Assembly (NCBI RefSeq): GCF_009688965.1
Contig: NZ_AP021875.1
Location: 6,851,001 to 6,915,000 of the forward strand
Reading direction: 5' to 3'
Source: Desulfosarcina widdelii
GTDB taxonomy: Bacteria > Desulfobacterota > Desulfobacteria > Desulfobacterales > Desulfosarcinaceae
Length of the DNA: 64,000 bases
Shown here: positions 1 through 8,118 of the stretch, one piece after another
Position numbering within the stretch: position 1 is the first letter of the stretch
Layout of the letters: each line of letters starts with the position of its first letter
The notes under the pieces: generated by a model
Database searches by the model: none
What the model was told of the DNA's origin: nothing
What the model saw: only the letters and a program-made list of their open reading frames with translations
Position numbers and translations under genes: made by a program

Positions 1-233
1 GCCTGCTTTTCGATGATGACCTGGCCCGTGGCGTGGTAAGTGGTCGTTGCAGCATCGTAGGCCACATTGTCCGCGCTGATCTGCCAGGGGACCTTGGGGC
101 TGCCGGCGATGCGGTCCCCGATGGTATCGGCCACAGAATAATCCGGCGCCCAGAGGGCCCAGAGGAAAATGGCCAGAAGCACTGCCGGGATCGGCGTTCC
201 GGGTCGCGAGGGTCGGGGGATGAGCGGTCGCAT
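1..233 (-). CDS. lptD: LPS-assembly protein LptD, N-terminal part (runs off the window)
   Basis: Only the first 77 codons are present. The start ATG is the complement of 231-233, and the gene continues past base 1. The product opens with a basic stretch and a hydrophobic segment (about residues 16-30), a typical Sec signal. It then shows WQISADNVAYDAAT and ATGQVIIE, the pattern that begins the OstA/LptA-like domain at the periplasmic end of LptD. LptD is the outer-membrane barrel that inserts lipopolysaccharide. It is divergent from surE across a 400-base gap. The OstA reading is clear, but LptA or another OstA protein cannot be excluded without the barrel. Confidence 0.6.
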   Translation of the reverse strand, partial: MRPLIPRPSRPGTPIPAVLLAIFLWALWAPDYSVADTIGDRIAGSPKVPWQISADNVAYDAATTTYHATGQVIIEKQ

Positions 234-380
234 CAAATGGTTATTGGTGTTGTTGCGTTGTCTCTTAGAGGTGCCTTTTGTTCGAATCCTACGAGCGCGG
301 ATGCAGGATAACCGCTTGCACATAAATGAAAAAACAAATATAAAGCTAAGCTGTCGGAAATTGCAACAACAGTTTTGGCG

Positions 381-615
381 GCGCCGTAAAAAGTCCGATA
401 TCTTCGTTACGCTTCATCCCTCGTCACGGTGGAGTACGCTTAAGTACACTGCCTCCGGCACCCGCGATAGCGGTATTCTTGGGATGGAACATAAATGTTC
501 GCCGTTAGGAAGTAGGTCAATTTGCTGTTCGTTCGCTTGCGCTCGCTATCGCGGCCCGCAAGCCTTGATCTCGAACTTTTTACGACACCGCCTGAACATT
601 GACTTTTAACGCGTT
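381..615. repeat. Palindromic intergenic repeat, copy 1 (interrupted), flanked by a 14-bp direct repeat
   Basis: The lptD-surE gap (234-639) holds no gene but contains a repeat with outward ends GTAAAAAGTCCGATATC (from about 386) and TTGATCTCGAACTTTTTAC (to about 585). The core is TTCGTTACGCTTCATCCC, followed by a small palindrome around GTACGCTTAAGTAC. The same unit recurs at 6429-6535 and, inverted, at 52250-52356. This copy is longer than the others because about 90 extra bases sit in its middle. The 14-mer CAACAGTTTTGGCG occurs at 367-380 and again at 616-629, bracketing the unit like a target duplication. Confidence 0.65.
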
Positions 616-639
616 CAACAGTTTTGGCGTTTTATTTAA

Positions 640-1404
640 ATGCAAGTCCTGCTGACCAATGACGACGGAATTTACGCTCCTGGATTGTGGGCCTTATATC
701 AGGCCTTCGCCGAGCAGCATCGGGTGTGTGTGGTGGCCCCGGATCGCGAACGCAGTGCCGTAGGCCACGGAATTACCCTGCATCAGCCCATCCGCAGCCA
801 GAAGACCCGGATCAACGGGGGGGCAACCGGCTTTGCCGTCAACGGAACCCCAGCCGACTGCGTCAAGCTGGGGCTGGCCGAATTGCTGGAAACCCCGCCC
901 GAACTGGTCGTTTCCGGGATCAATCCGGGAGCCAATGTGGGGGTGAATGTCAACTATTCCGGCACCGTGGCTGCGGCCAAGGAGGCTGCCATGGCAGGCA
1001 TTCCCGCCATGGCCGTCTCCATCACGGCACCCGGTGACCGTCACATGAAAGACGCCGCCGTTGTCGCCGCCTCCTTTTGCCGGCAAATGATGGACTGGAA
1101 ACTGCCGCAGGGGACCTTTCTCAACGTCAATTTTCCCGATCTGCCCAAAGAGCGTATTCGCGGCGTCCGCTGGAGCCGGCAGGGAGCCAACGGCTGCGCC
1201 CAGCATTTCGAAAAACGACTGGACCCGCGCAACCGGACCTATTACTGGCAGGGCTGTGACGCTCAAGGCGGTTACGACCGACCGGACATCGACGGTGCGG
1301 CGTTGCAGGAAAACTATATATCCATTACCCCCATCAAATGCGACATGACCGATTATGACGCCCTGAACGAACTGGCCCGACGGAAGGTCTCCATTTCCTA
1401 TTAA
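640..1404 (+). CDS. surE: 5'/3'-nucleotidase SurE
   Basis: The 254-residue product is the usual length for SurE, a metal-dependent phosphatase that removes phosphate from nucleoside monophosphates. The N-terminal LTNDDG places the metal ligands at Asp8 and Asp9. Ser39 lies in DRERSA, and SGINPGANVG supplies Asn95, so all four ligand positions are present. The ATG has no strong Shine-Dalgarno sequence, but it gives exactly the standard N-terminus. It is followed directly by the YhaM-like gene, whose upstream ATG overlaps the surE stop, so the two are probably cotranscribed. Confidence 0.95.
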   Translation: MQVLLTNDDGIYAPGLWALYQAFAEQHRVCVVAPDRERSAVGHGITLHQPIRSQKTRINGGATGFAVNGTPADCVKLGLAELLETPPELVVSGINPGANVGVNVNYSGTVAAAKEAAMAGIPAMAVSITAPGDRHMKDAAVVAASFCRQMMDWKLPQGTFLNVNFPDLPKERIRGVRWSRQGANGCAQHFEKRLDPRNRTYYWQGCDAQGGYDRPDIDGAALQENYISITPIKCDMTDYDALNELARRKVSISY

Positions 1405-1442
1405 TGGCTTCCTTCCGGTCTTTCCGGATGAGGATGGTATCC

Positions 1443-2387
1443 ATGACCAAACGTTTTGTCTCCGATCTTGCCGCGGGAAGCGCCGTTGACGAAGTTTTTC
1501 TGCTGGCCCGGCGCAACATGGCCCACAAAAAAGACGGCAACCCTTTTTTAAATGTCACCCTGGCGGATCGCAGCGGACAGGTTAACGGGGTTGTGTGGGA
1601 TCAGGTGGACCGCATTGCCGCGGCGGCGGCCGAAGGCGATTTCGTGCATGTACGGGCCCAGGTGGGCGAGTACCGGGGCAGTTTGCAACTGGTGGTCAAA
1701 GACATGGTCCGGGTGCCGGAGGAGCAGGTGGATGCCGCCGATTTTCTGGCCGCCACCACTCGTGACGCCAGTCAGATGCTCGACCGGCTCAAAGAGATGA
1801 CCGCCCGCATGCAGACGCCCTGGCTGCGGGCGCTTTTCGACCTTTTCTGGGCCGATGCGGACTTCGTGGCCGCCTATGCCAGCGCCCCGGCGGCCAAGCG
1901 CATGCACCACGCCTATATCGGCGGCCTGCTGGAGCACACCCTCTCCATGGCGGTTCTTTCAGAGACCATCGCCGGGCATTACAGCGGCGTCGACCGCGAT
2001 CTGCTGTTGGCCGGAGTGATCCTCCACGACGTGGGGAAGACGCGCGAGCTGGAATATTCCCGGCGCATCGATTACACCGACGAAGGGCGCCTGCTCAGCC
2101 ACATCGTCATCGGACTTTCCATGCTGGACGAAAAGCTGAAGCAACTGCGCGATTTTCCGGAAGACCAGGCCCAATTGCTCAAACACATGATCGTCAGCCA
2201 CCACGGCGCCCGGGAGTTCGGCTCCCCTGAACCGCCCAAGACCATCGAGGCGGTGTTGTTGAACTACATCGACGAGATGGATTCCCGGGTCAACAGCATT
2301 CGCGAGTATGTGGCCAAAGACGAATCGGATGGGGCATGGACGTCGTATCACCGGTTGCTGGAGAGACATTTTTATAAAAAACGGTGA
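1443..2387 (+). CDS. 3'-5' exoribonuclease, YhaM-like (OB fold + HD domain)
   Basis: From the ATG at 1443 the protein is 314 residues, matching the YhaM family; an in-frame ATG at 1404 would add 13 residues that the family lacks. TKRFVSDLAAG and the following stretch to about residue 95 form the OB-type nucleic-acid-binding domain. The HD phosphohydrolase domain follows, with His165 (LLEHT), His195-Asp196 (ILHDVGK) and His253-His254 (VSHHGA) as metal ligands. YhaM enzymes trim RNA or single-stranded DNA from the 3' end. It sits between surE and tmk on the same strand. The family is clear; the natural substrate here is not known. Confidence 0.85.
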   Translation: MTKRFVSDLAAGSAVDEVFLLARRNMAHKKDGNPFLNVTLADRSGQVNGVVWDQVDRIAAAAAEGDFVHVRAQVGEYRGSLQLVVKDMVRVPEEQVDAADFLAATTRDASQMLDRLKEMTARMQTPWLRALFDLFWADADFVAAYASAPAAKRMHHAYIGGLLEHTLSMAVLSETIAGHYSGVDRDLLLAGVILHDVGKTRELEYSRRIDYTDEGRLLSHIVIGLSMLDEKLKQLRDFPEDQAQLLKHMIVSHHGAREFGSPEPPKTIEAVLLNYIDEMDSRVNSIREYVAKDESDGAWTSYHRLLERHFYKKR

Positions 2388-2445
2388 ACAGTGATCGGTC
2401 ATCGGTGAGTCCGGAACTGTGAACCCGCAACCAGAGACCACAAAC
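2383..2445. repeat. Degenerate heptanucleotide tract
   Basis: Nine consecutive heptads related to GGTGAAC run from 2383: GGTGAAC, AGTGATC, GGTCATC, GGTGAGT, CCGGAAC, TGTGAAC, CCGCAAC, CAGAGAC, CACAAAC. The tract covers the stop codon of the upstream gene and ends just before the probable tmk start, filling the entire spacer. Confidence 0.5.
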
Positions 2446-2451
2446 CAAAAA

Positions 2452-3093
2452 ATGTTCATAACATTAGAAGGCATCGAGGGAAGCGGCAAGTCCACCCAGA
2501 TAACGGCCATCGCCCGTTGGCTGAAGGAGGCCGGATACGACTGCCTGACGACCCGAGAACCGGGCGGTACCTCCATCGGCGGTCAGATCCGCAGTGTCCT
2601 GCTGCACCCGGCCAATGACGACATGGCGCCCGGCACGGAATTGCTGCTGTACGTGGCCGACCGGGTCCAGCATCTGGAGACAGTTGTCCGTCCGGCCCTG
2701 GCGGCCGGCAAGGTAGTGGTCTGCGACCGCTATTTCGATGCCACCATGGTCTACCAGGGCTATGCCCGGGGCCTGGACAAAAAGACGATCCTGCGATTGC
2801 ACGACCTATCCTGCGGCGGCCAGACGCCCGATCTGACGCTGCTGCTGGACCTGGCCCCCGAAGAGGGGCTGGCCCGGGCCTGGCGGCGAATCGCGTCCGA
2901 CGACGCCCACGCGGCGGAGTCCCGCTTCGAAAAGGAAAAACTGGCTTTCCATGAGAGGGTGCGCGAAGGCTATCTGGACCTGGCGCGAAACCAGCCGCAG
3001 CGGTTTTGCGTCATCGACGCGGACGCGGACACCCAAACCGTGCAAACCCGGATCGAAACAGTTCTGGCGCACCATTTTGAAATTTTTTCCTGA
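2452..3093 (+). CDS. tmk: Thymidylate kinase
   Basis: The enzyme phosphorylates dTMP to dTDP. From the ATG at 2452 it has 213 residues, the normal length. The P-loop GIEGSGKST is at residues 7-15, the TREPGGT substrate loop at 34-40, and the DRY motif at 92-94. A GTG at 2419 is in frame, but it would add 11 residues encoded by the heptanucleotide tract, so the ATG is preferred. No strong Shine-Dalgarno sequence precedes either start. The stop lies 18 bases before the cysteine-synthase fusion gene, suggesting cotranscription. Confidence 0.93.
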   Translation: MFITLEGIEGSGKSTQITAIARWLKEAGYDCLTTREPGGTSIGGQIRSVLLHPANDDMAPGTELLLYVADRVQHLETVVRPALAAGKVVVCDRYFDATMVYQGYARGLDKKTILRLHDLSCGGQTPDLTLLLDLAPEEGLARAWRRIASDDAHAAESRFEKEKLAFHERVREGYLDLARNQPQRFCVIDADADTQTVQTRIETVLAHHFEIFS

Positions 3094-3111
3094 AAAAGAA
3101 AATCTGCTTCC

Positions 3112-5388
3112 ATGACCCACAGCATCCTGAATCATATCGGCAATACTCCCCTGGTGGAGATCCGGCATCTGAACCCCAATCCCAAGGTGCGCGTACTGGC
3201 CAAGCTCGAGTACCTCAATCCCGGTGGCTCCATTAAAGATCGTCCGGCCCTGTCCATGATCGAGGCCGGCGAGCGCTCGGGAGAGTTGGTGCCCGGCAAG
3301 ACGGTCATTGAGGCCACTTCCGGCAACACCGGCATCGGATTGGCCATGGTCTGCTCGGTAAAGGGGTACCGGCTGCTTTTGGCCATGAGCGAGGCTGCCA
3401 GCGTGGAGCGGCAGAAGATCCTCAAGGCCCGCGGCGCCGAAATTCTGCTTACCCCCGGCCATTTGGGCACCGACGGCGCCATCGAGGAAGTCTACCGTCT
3501 GGCCCGGGAAAATCCTGACACCTATTTCATGACGGACCAGTACAACAACCCGGCCAACTGGCAGGCCCATTATCACGGCACGGCCGTAGAAATCTGGGAA
3601 CAGACCGACGGGGCGCTGACCCATCTGGTGGCCACCATGGGAACGTCGGGGACCCTAATGGGCCTGTCCCGACGCCTCAAGGAGTTCGATCCGGCCATCC
3701 GCATCGTCGGTGTGGAACCCTACCTGGGGCACCGGCTGCAAGGGCTCAAAAACATGCGCGAGGCCTACCAGCCGGAGATCTTCGAAAAGCGGCTGCTGGA
3801 CGAGAAAATCAACGTGGAGGACGAACCGGCCTTCGAGATGACCCGGCGGCTGGCCAGGGAAGAGGGGCTGATGGTTGGCATGAGCAGCGGTGCCGCCATG
3901 GTGGTGGCCGCCGAGAAGGCCCGCAGCCTGGAGGCGGGCACCCTGGTGGTGATCTTCCCGGACGGCGGCGAACGCTACCTCTCCACGCCGCTGTTCGACG
4001 TTCAGGAAAAGGTCGAACTGAAGCTGTTCAACACCATGAGCCGTAAAAAGGAGCGTTTTTTACCCGTAAGTCCGGGCAAGGTCTCCCTGTACGCCTGCGG
4101 CCCCACGGCCTATGCCCCCATGCATGTGGGCGAAGGCCGCCGTTTCATCTTTTCCGACCTTTTGGCCCGCTACCTGTCCTTCCGCGGCCACACGGTCAAG
4201 ATGGTGATGAACATCACCGATCTGGACGACAAGACCATTGAAGGCTCCGAGAAGGCCGGCATGTCCCTGGAGGCGTTCACCGAGATGCATATCGACGCCT
4301 TCCATCACGATCTGGGGGTGCTGGGCATCCGACCGGCCAACCATTACCCCAAGTCCAGCGAGCACACCGCCGACATGGTCGATCTGGCCGACCGGCTGGT
4401 CAAGAAGGGCTACGCCTACGAAAAGCTCCGCTCCATCTATTTTGACATCTCGCGATTCAAGGAGTACGGCCGGCTGTCGGGCATCGACCTGGACAAAATC
4501 CGGCTGGGCGCCACCGTCGACCTGGACGAGTATGAAAAAGACAACCCCCGGGATTTTACCCTGCTCAAGCGCACCCGGCTGTCGGAACTCAAGCGGGGGA
4601 TCTACATCAAGACCGACTGGGGCAACATGCGTCCTTCCTGGCATTTGCAGTGCGCCGCCATGTCCATGCGCTACCTGGGCGATTATTACGACATCCATTG
4701 CGCCGGACGGGAGCTGGTTTTTCCCCATCATGAGAACGAGGTGGCCATTGCCGGCGCCCTGACCGGAAAAACCCTGGCCAAATACTGGATTCACTGTGAC
4801 CGCGTCCTGGTGGACGGCAAGAAGGTGGACGAGGGCGATGCCCTGACCATTCAGGCACTGCTGGACCAGGGATTCACCGGCAGGGAGATCCGCTACTGGC
4901 TCCTATCGGTCAATTATCGCAAACCAGTGCTTTATTCCGTTGAGCGGTTAAAGCGGGTGCGCAAGACTTTGGACCGGCTGGACGCCTGCGTGCAAGCCCT
5001 CAAAACGGTGCGCAGCGGCAAACCGTACGGTGAACTGGACCAGTTGTGCTACGATATCAAGAACGGCTTTACCACCGCCATGGACGACGACCTGAACATT
5101 TCAGCGGCCCTGGCCGTCCTGTTCACTGTCATCAAGCGCATCAACACCCTGATCGTCCATGGAGAAATCGATCCCGACGGCGCCGGGCGCATCCTGGAAA
5201 CCCTGGAGCGGATCGACACGGTGCTGAATATTTTCGATTTTACAGACGAAACCGAAGATCCGCAGGTGCAGCGTTTGATCGACGAGCGCAATCGTGCCCG
5301 CCAGGCCAGGGACTGGGAATTGGCCGACCGGCTGCGCGATCGGTTGATGGAGATGGGGGTTGTGCCCCGGGACGAACCGATTCGTTGA
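3112..5388 (+). CDS. Cysteine synthase fused to a cysteinyl-tRNA-synthetase-like protein
   Basis: A single 758-codon frame encodes two enzymes. Residues 1 to about 300 are a PLP-dependent O-acetylserine sulfhydrylase: Lys42 in GSIKDR is the PLP lysine, TSGNTG (69-74) the substrate loop and GTSGT (177-181) the phosphate loop. Residues 303-758 match cysteinyl-tRNA synthetase over nearly full length, including CGPT (zinc Cys329), WHLQCAAM (zinc Cys514), FPHHENE (537-543) and the C-terminal helical domain. However, the HIGH signature reads HVGE (338-341), KMSKS is replaced by KKVDEGD (570-576), and the usual C-terminal GTTWR-like tail is missing. It may make cysteine and pass it to tRNA, or the second half may be a CysRS-derived ligase for another acceptor. 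There is no frameshift or internal stop. Confidence 0.88.
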   Translation: MTHSILNHIGNTPLVEIRHLNPNPKVRVLAKLEYLNPGGSIKDRPALSMIEAGERSGELVPGKTVIEATSGNTGIGLAMVCSVKGYRLLLAMSEAASVERQKILKARGAEILLTPGHLGTDGAIEEVYRLARENPDTYFMTDQYNNPANWQAHYHGTAVEIWEQTDGALTHLVATMGTSGTLMGLSRRLKEFDPAIRIVGVEPYLGHRLQGLKNMREAYQPEIFEKRLLDEKINVEDEPAFEMTRRLAREEGLMVGMSSGAAMVVAAEKARSLEAGTLVVIFPDGGERYLSTPLFDVQEKVELKLFNTMSRKKERFLPVSPGKVSLYACGPTAYAPMHVGEGRRFIFSDLLARYLSFRGHTVKMVMNITDLDDKTIEGSEKAGMSLEAFTEMHIDAFHHDLGVLGIRPANHYPKSSEHTADMVDLADRLVKKGYAYEKLRSIYFDISRFKEYGRLSGIDLDKIRLGATVDLDEYEKDNPRDFTLLKRTRLSELKRGIYIKTDWGNMRPSWHLQCAAMSMRYLGDYYDIHCAGRELVFPHHENEVAIAGALTGKTLAKYWIHCDRVLVDGKKVDEGDALTIQALLDQGFTGREIRYWLLSVNYRKPVLYSVERLKRVRKTLDRLDACVQALKTVRSGKPYGELDQLCYDIKNGFTTAMDDDLNISAALAVLFTVIKRINTLIVHGEIDPDGAGRILETLERIDTVLNIFDFTDETEDPQVQRLIDERNRARQARDWELADRLRDRLMEMGVVPRDEPIR

Positions 5389-5440
5389 TAAACGGCATCT
5401 TGAAAGCGCCATTATCGAACAACAATTTTGGAGATCTCCC

Positions 5441-6421
5441 ATGAAAGCGGTTTATTTCCCTTTCACCTATCTGTCCGAATCCACCGCTCGCCGATTGGCT
5501 TGGCTCGTGGGACCGGTGGTGGTGTACCAACCCCTTGAGACGGCGATTCCAGCCGAAATAAAGGACCTGGAAGCCAAGGGCCTGATTGAAATCCGAACGC
5601 CCCTGGCTGGCGATGAAGACCGGTTGCGGTCCGCCCTATCCGAATTTACCGAGTGGGCAAGCCTGAACCCGGGAAAATTGACGGCGGGAGCCGATTTTCT
5701 GGGGGCCCGGCAGGGGGAGGTGCCTTTTTTCGACGAAACCGCGGTCAACCGGATTCGTTCCGACATCAAAAATTACGGCCAAGCCGGCCGGACTGAGGCG
5801 AAAATGGATGAGGGGTTCAGCGCACGGCTGTTTCTGGTCCTGGCTCAGGAAAACGACCGGGCCGTGGACAGTCTGGGTCAAGACCTGGATCGATTCAAGG
5901 CCATGGAGAAGGATTTTCTGGAAACCCTTAAGGACGCCGATGAAGCCGGTTTCAGTCGAAAGGCCTATGCCAGCACCTTGTGGCGTGAGGATCGGGGCGC
6001 TCGGTCGACCGGACAGCGCATTCGTGCCTGGGCCAATCTGGCCGCCGCCGACGAAAATCTTCCGGAAGTGATGATCACTACCAGTCCGGCGGTGGCAGAT
6101 CTCCTGCTGGAAAAGTCCGAAAAGGGCAACGGTCTGGAAAAGCTGGGCGATACCCGCCTTACGATGCCTGAAGAAATCGGGGAACCCCTGTTGGATCGGC
6201 TGCTGTCCGGGCTTGGCGAGGGGACGATCGATCTGTCCGGGGACATTTGTGCAAAAGGCTGGCCAGCTGCCCCCTCCGAAACAGGTGCGGATATCTGTCT
6301 TTACGCGGCCGTGAACCGCTCTCCGGCAGACTGGGTCGGACGCCTGAACGATCCGGATTCTGTTTCGTCTTCCGCGGCAAAGGGCACGATTCACACGCTC
6401 GTCGTTGCGGTGGAAGTGTGA
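5441..6421 (+). CDS. Conserved protein of unknown function
   Basis: This is a 326-residue soluble protein starting MKAVYFPFTYLSE, with no signal peptide or membrane segment. An upstream in-frame start at 5360 would overlap the previous gene, while the ATG at 5441 is preceded by GGAG at good spacing. I do not recognise a domain. The acidic, helical middle (about residues 120-230) and the general style resemble uncharacterised proteins typical of sulfate-reducing Desulfobacterota. It follows the CysK-CysRS fusion after 52 bases and could belong to the same transcript. No function is proposed. Confidence 0.7.
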   Translation: MKAVYFPFTYLSESTARRLAWLVGPVVVYQPLETAIPAEIKDLEAKGLIEIRTPLAGDEDRLRSALSEFTEWASLNPGKLTAGADFLGARQGEVPFFDETAVNRIRSDIKNYGQAGRTEAKMDEGFSARLFLVLAQENDRAVDSLGQDLDRFKAMEKDFLETLKDADEAGFSRKAYASTLWREDRGARSTGQRIRAWANLAAADENLPEVMITTSPAVADLLLEKSEKGNGLEKLGDTRLTMPEEIGEPLLDRLLSGLGEGTIDLSGDICAKGWPAAPSETGADICLYAAVNRSPADWVGRLNDPDSVSSSAAKGTIHTLVVAVEV

Positions 6422-6428
6422 TAGACTC

Positions 6429-6535
6429 TTAAAAAGGCGGATATCTGCGTTACGCTTCATCCCCCATCAGTGCGGGGTGCGTTTACGTACCCCCCTTCCT
6501 TGGGACTCGCAAGCCTTGATCCCGGCCTTTTTACA
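6429..6535. repeat. Palindromic intergenic repeat, copy 2 (complete)
   Basis: The 368-base gap 6422-6789 has no gene. Its left part is a repeat of about 107 bases: TTAAAAAGGCGGATATCTGC at the left, the core GTTACGCTTCATCCC, a small palindrome around GCGTTTACGTAC, then AAGCCTTGATCCCGGCC and CTTTTTAC at the right. The two ends are imperfect inverted repeats. A second TTTTTACGAG motif follows at about 6553. The rest up to the ferredoxin is AT-rich and probably carries its promoter; TTGACT and TATAAG near 6690-6715 are candidates with short spacing. Confidence 0.7.
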
Positions 6536-6789
6536 AGCCTTTCCGGAATGCGGCTTTTTACGAGTTTGTCAAGTTTGGCTGCGGCGGCTGCCCCTTTTTG
6601 CAGCAACGTTGAAACCGTGGCAAACCCACGACAGTCAAGGATTTACCCGCTATTTTTCAGTGCGCGGAAAAAAAGTTTTTCAACGCTTGACTGGCTGTTT
6701 TATTTGGTATAAGCCCTTTTCCATAAAACGGAAACCAATGTTGATAATTGGATCAACATGCATAGAAACGATTGAAAGGAGAAGAGAAA

Positions 6790-6978
6790 ATGGCTTTTAC
6801 CCCGACCGTTGACGAGTCCAAATGCGTTGGCTGTGAAGAGTGCGTGGATGTATGCCCCGTAGAAGTCTTCGAAATGCAGGATGAAAAATCCGTTCCCGTG
6901 AATGCCGAAGAGTGCCTCGGCTGCGAAAGCTGCGTGGAAGTTTGCGAAGAGGGTGCCATCACCGTCGAAGAAACCTAA
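6790..6978 (+). CDS. 2[4Fe-4S] ferredoxin
   Basis: This 62-residue electron carrier has two full CxxCxxCxxxC clusters: Cys12/15/18/22 and Cys42/45/48/52. The second cluster ends in VCEEG rather than the usual Pro after the last Cys. Such small ferredoxins carry electrons between oxidoreductases in the cytoplasm of anaerobes. The ATG at 6790 has AAGGAG upstream; a TTG at 6772 would lie over that site and is rejected. It is monocistronic, with a strong terminator 25 bases downstream. It is strongly acidic, as is usual for the family. Confidence 0.95.
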   Translation: MAFTPTVDESKCVGCEECVDVCPVEVFEMQDEKSVPVNAEECLGCESCVEVCEEGAITVEET

Positions 6979-7002
6979 TCGACTCGCCCTCTTAGATTAC
7001 CG

Positions 7003-7037
7003 AACCCCCACGGAGAATATCCGATGGGGGTTTTTTT
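7003..7037 (+). terminator. Rho-independent terminator of the ferredoxin gene
   Basis: CCCCCA + CGGA pairs with TCCG (one bulged A) + TGGGGG around the loop GAATA, followed by a run of seven T. It is a strong intrinsic terminator. Confidence 0.9.
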
Positions 7038-7084
7038 ATTGTCGACGGAACCGTAAAAAGGATGGGTTGTAGAGCTTTTTGACC

Positions 7085-7591
7085 ATGAGCCATTATAGAA
7101 TTGTAGAAACTGATTTCGGATACGCGGTAGCGGCCTTCGAACCCGATCCGTTCCGACTCTTGGAAATCCGGCTTCCCCAGGCGAACCTTCAGGCCGCCAG
7201 CCAGCATTTCGACGAGCGTTTGTGGCGGATCGACCGCGAGCACCCGCTGGCGTCGGAGGTGGCCCGGGACCTGGTCGGCTATTTCAATGGAAAAGCAATC
7301 GACACCCCCTGGCAATGGATGGATCTGTCCCGCTTTACGCCCTCCCAGCAGGCCGTGTACCGGGCGGTGGCCGGCATCCCATACGGCGGGACCGCTTCCT
7401 ACGGCCAGGTGGCCCGCATGGCCGGCCTGCCCCGGGCCGCCCGTTTCGTGGGCACCACCATGGCCAACAATCCTTATCCGGTGCTGATTCCCTGCCACCG
7501 CGTAATCCGGAGCGATGGTTCTGCGGGCCTGTTCGGCGGAGGTGAAGCGTTGAAGGTGCGGATGCTGGCATTAGAGGCGGCAAACCGGTAG
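7085..7591 (+). CDS. ogt: Methylated-DNA--protein-cysteine methyltransferase (Ogt-like)
   Basis: This is a 168-residue suicide DNA-repair protein that removes alkyl groups from O6-alkylguanine. The acceptor is Cys137 in IPCHRV. The preceding helix-turn-helix (about residues 85-125, including the region of SYGQVA) and the asparagine-hinge-like segment before PYPVLIPCHR are typical. The N-terminal half (1-80) matches the short ribonuclease-like lobe of Ogt. An in-frame TTG two codons upstream exists; the ATG is preferred. It is a single gene following the ferredoxin terminator. Confidence 0.92.
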   Translation: MSHYRIVETDFGYAVAAFEPDPFRLLEIRLPQANLQAASQHFDERLWRIDREHPLASEVARDLVGYFNGKAIDTPWQWMDLSRFTPSQQAVYRAVAGIPYGGTASYGQVARMAGLPRAARFVGTTMANNPYPVLIPCHRVIRSDGSAGLFGGGEALKVRMLALEAANR

Positions 7592-7671
7592 TCGTATCCA
7601 CCCAAAAATGGCCAATTTGCCTATTTTGCGACGTACACTATGTCACTCCTGCCGCCGGTTGAGTCGAACGA

Positions 7672-7977
7672 TTAGTATTTCTTTCTATTCCGGTCGGACT
7701 GTTGCGGTGTGTCGGACCGGTTTTTCTTCAATTCCTGAAACGTTTTGTCATCCAGAGATCCTGTTTCCGGGAGTCCTTGATCGCGCTGGAATTTTTTAAC
7801 TGCATTCTTGGTTTTCTGGCCCATAACGCCATCCGCGGGACCGGGCTGGTAGCCGAGTTGCTGTAAGCGGTCCTGGGCCTTTCGGGTCCGTTGGTCGTGG
7901 CTGCCGCCAAAAGCCGGGGCGCCTCCCAAGAAACCGATAATGCAAGCAATCGTAATTACCATATACCGCCGTTTCAT
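7672..7977 (-). CDS. Secreted peptidoglycan-binding domain protein
   Basis: The 101-residue precursor has a signal peptide (MKRRYMVITIACIIGFLGG...AFG). One PG_binding_1 repeat follows: AQDRLQQLGYQPG, then GVMGQKTKNAVKKFQRDQGL and TGSLDDKTF. This three-helix fold binds the cell wall and is usually attached to a hydrolase, but here it stands alone with a basic, polar tail. AAGGAG lies just upstream of the ATG. It may be a small wall-associated periplasmic protein; the role is unknown. Confidence 0.85.
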   Translation of the reverse strand: MKRRYMVITIACIIGFLGGAPAFGGSHDQRTRKAQDRLQQLGYQPGPADGVMGQKTKNAVKKFQRDQGLPETGSLDDKTFQELKKNRSDTPQQSDRNRKKY

Positions 7978-8118
7978 GATCGTTCTCCTTTATGGCGAAT
8001 TTTTCAAAGACAAACCTTCATATCTATAGGTGCAGAAGAGTCGTTGGGCAAGCCCGGGAAGCACTCAAAATTGTAACAGATTGTAATGTTCAGCAACGGT
8101 TTCGAGGGGTGTTAAAGC

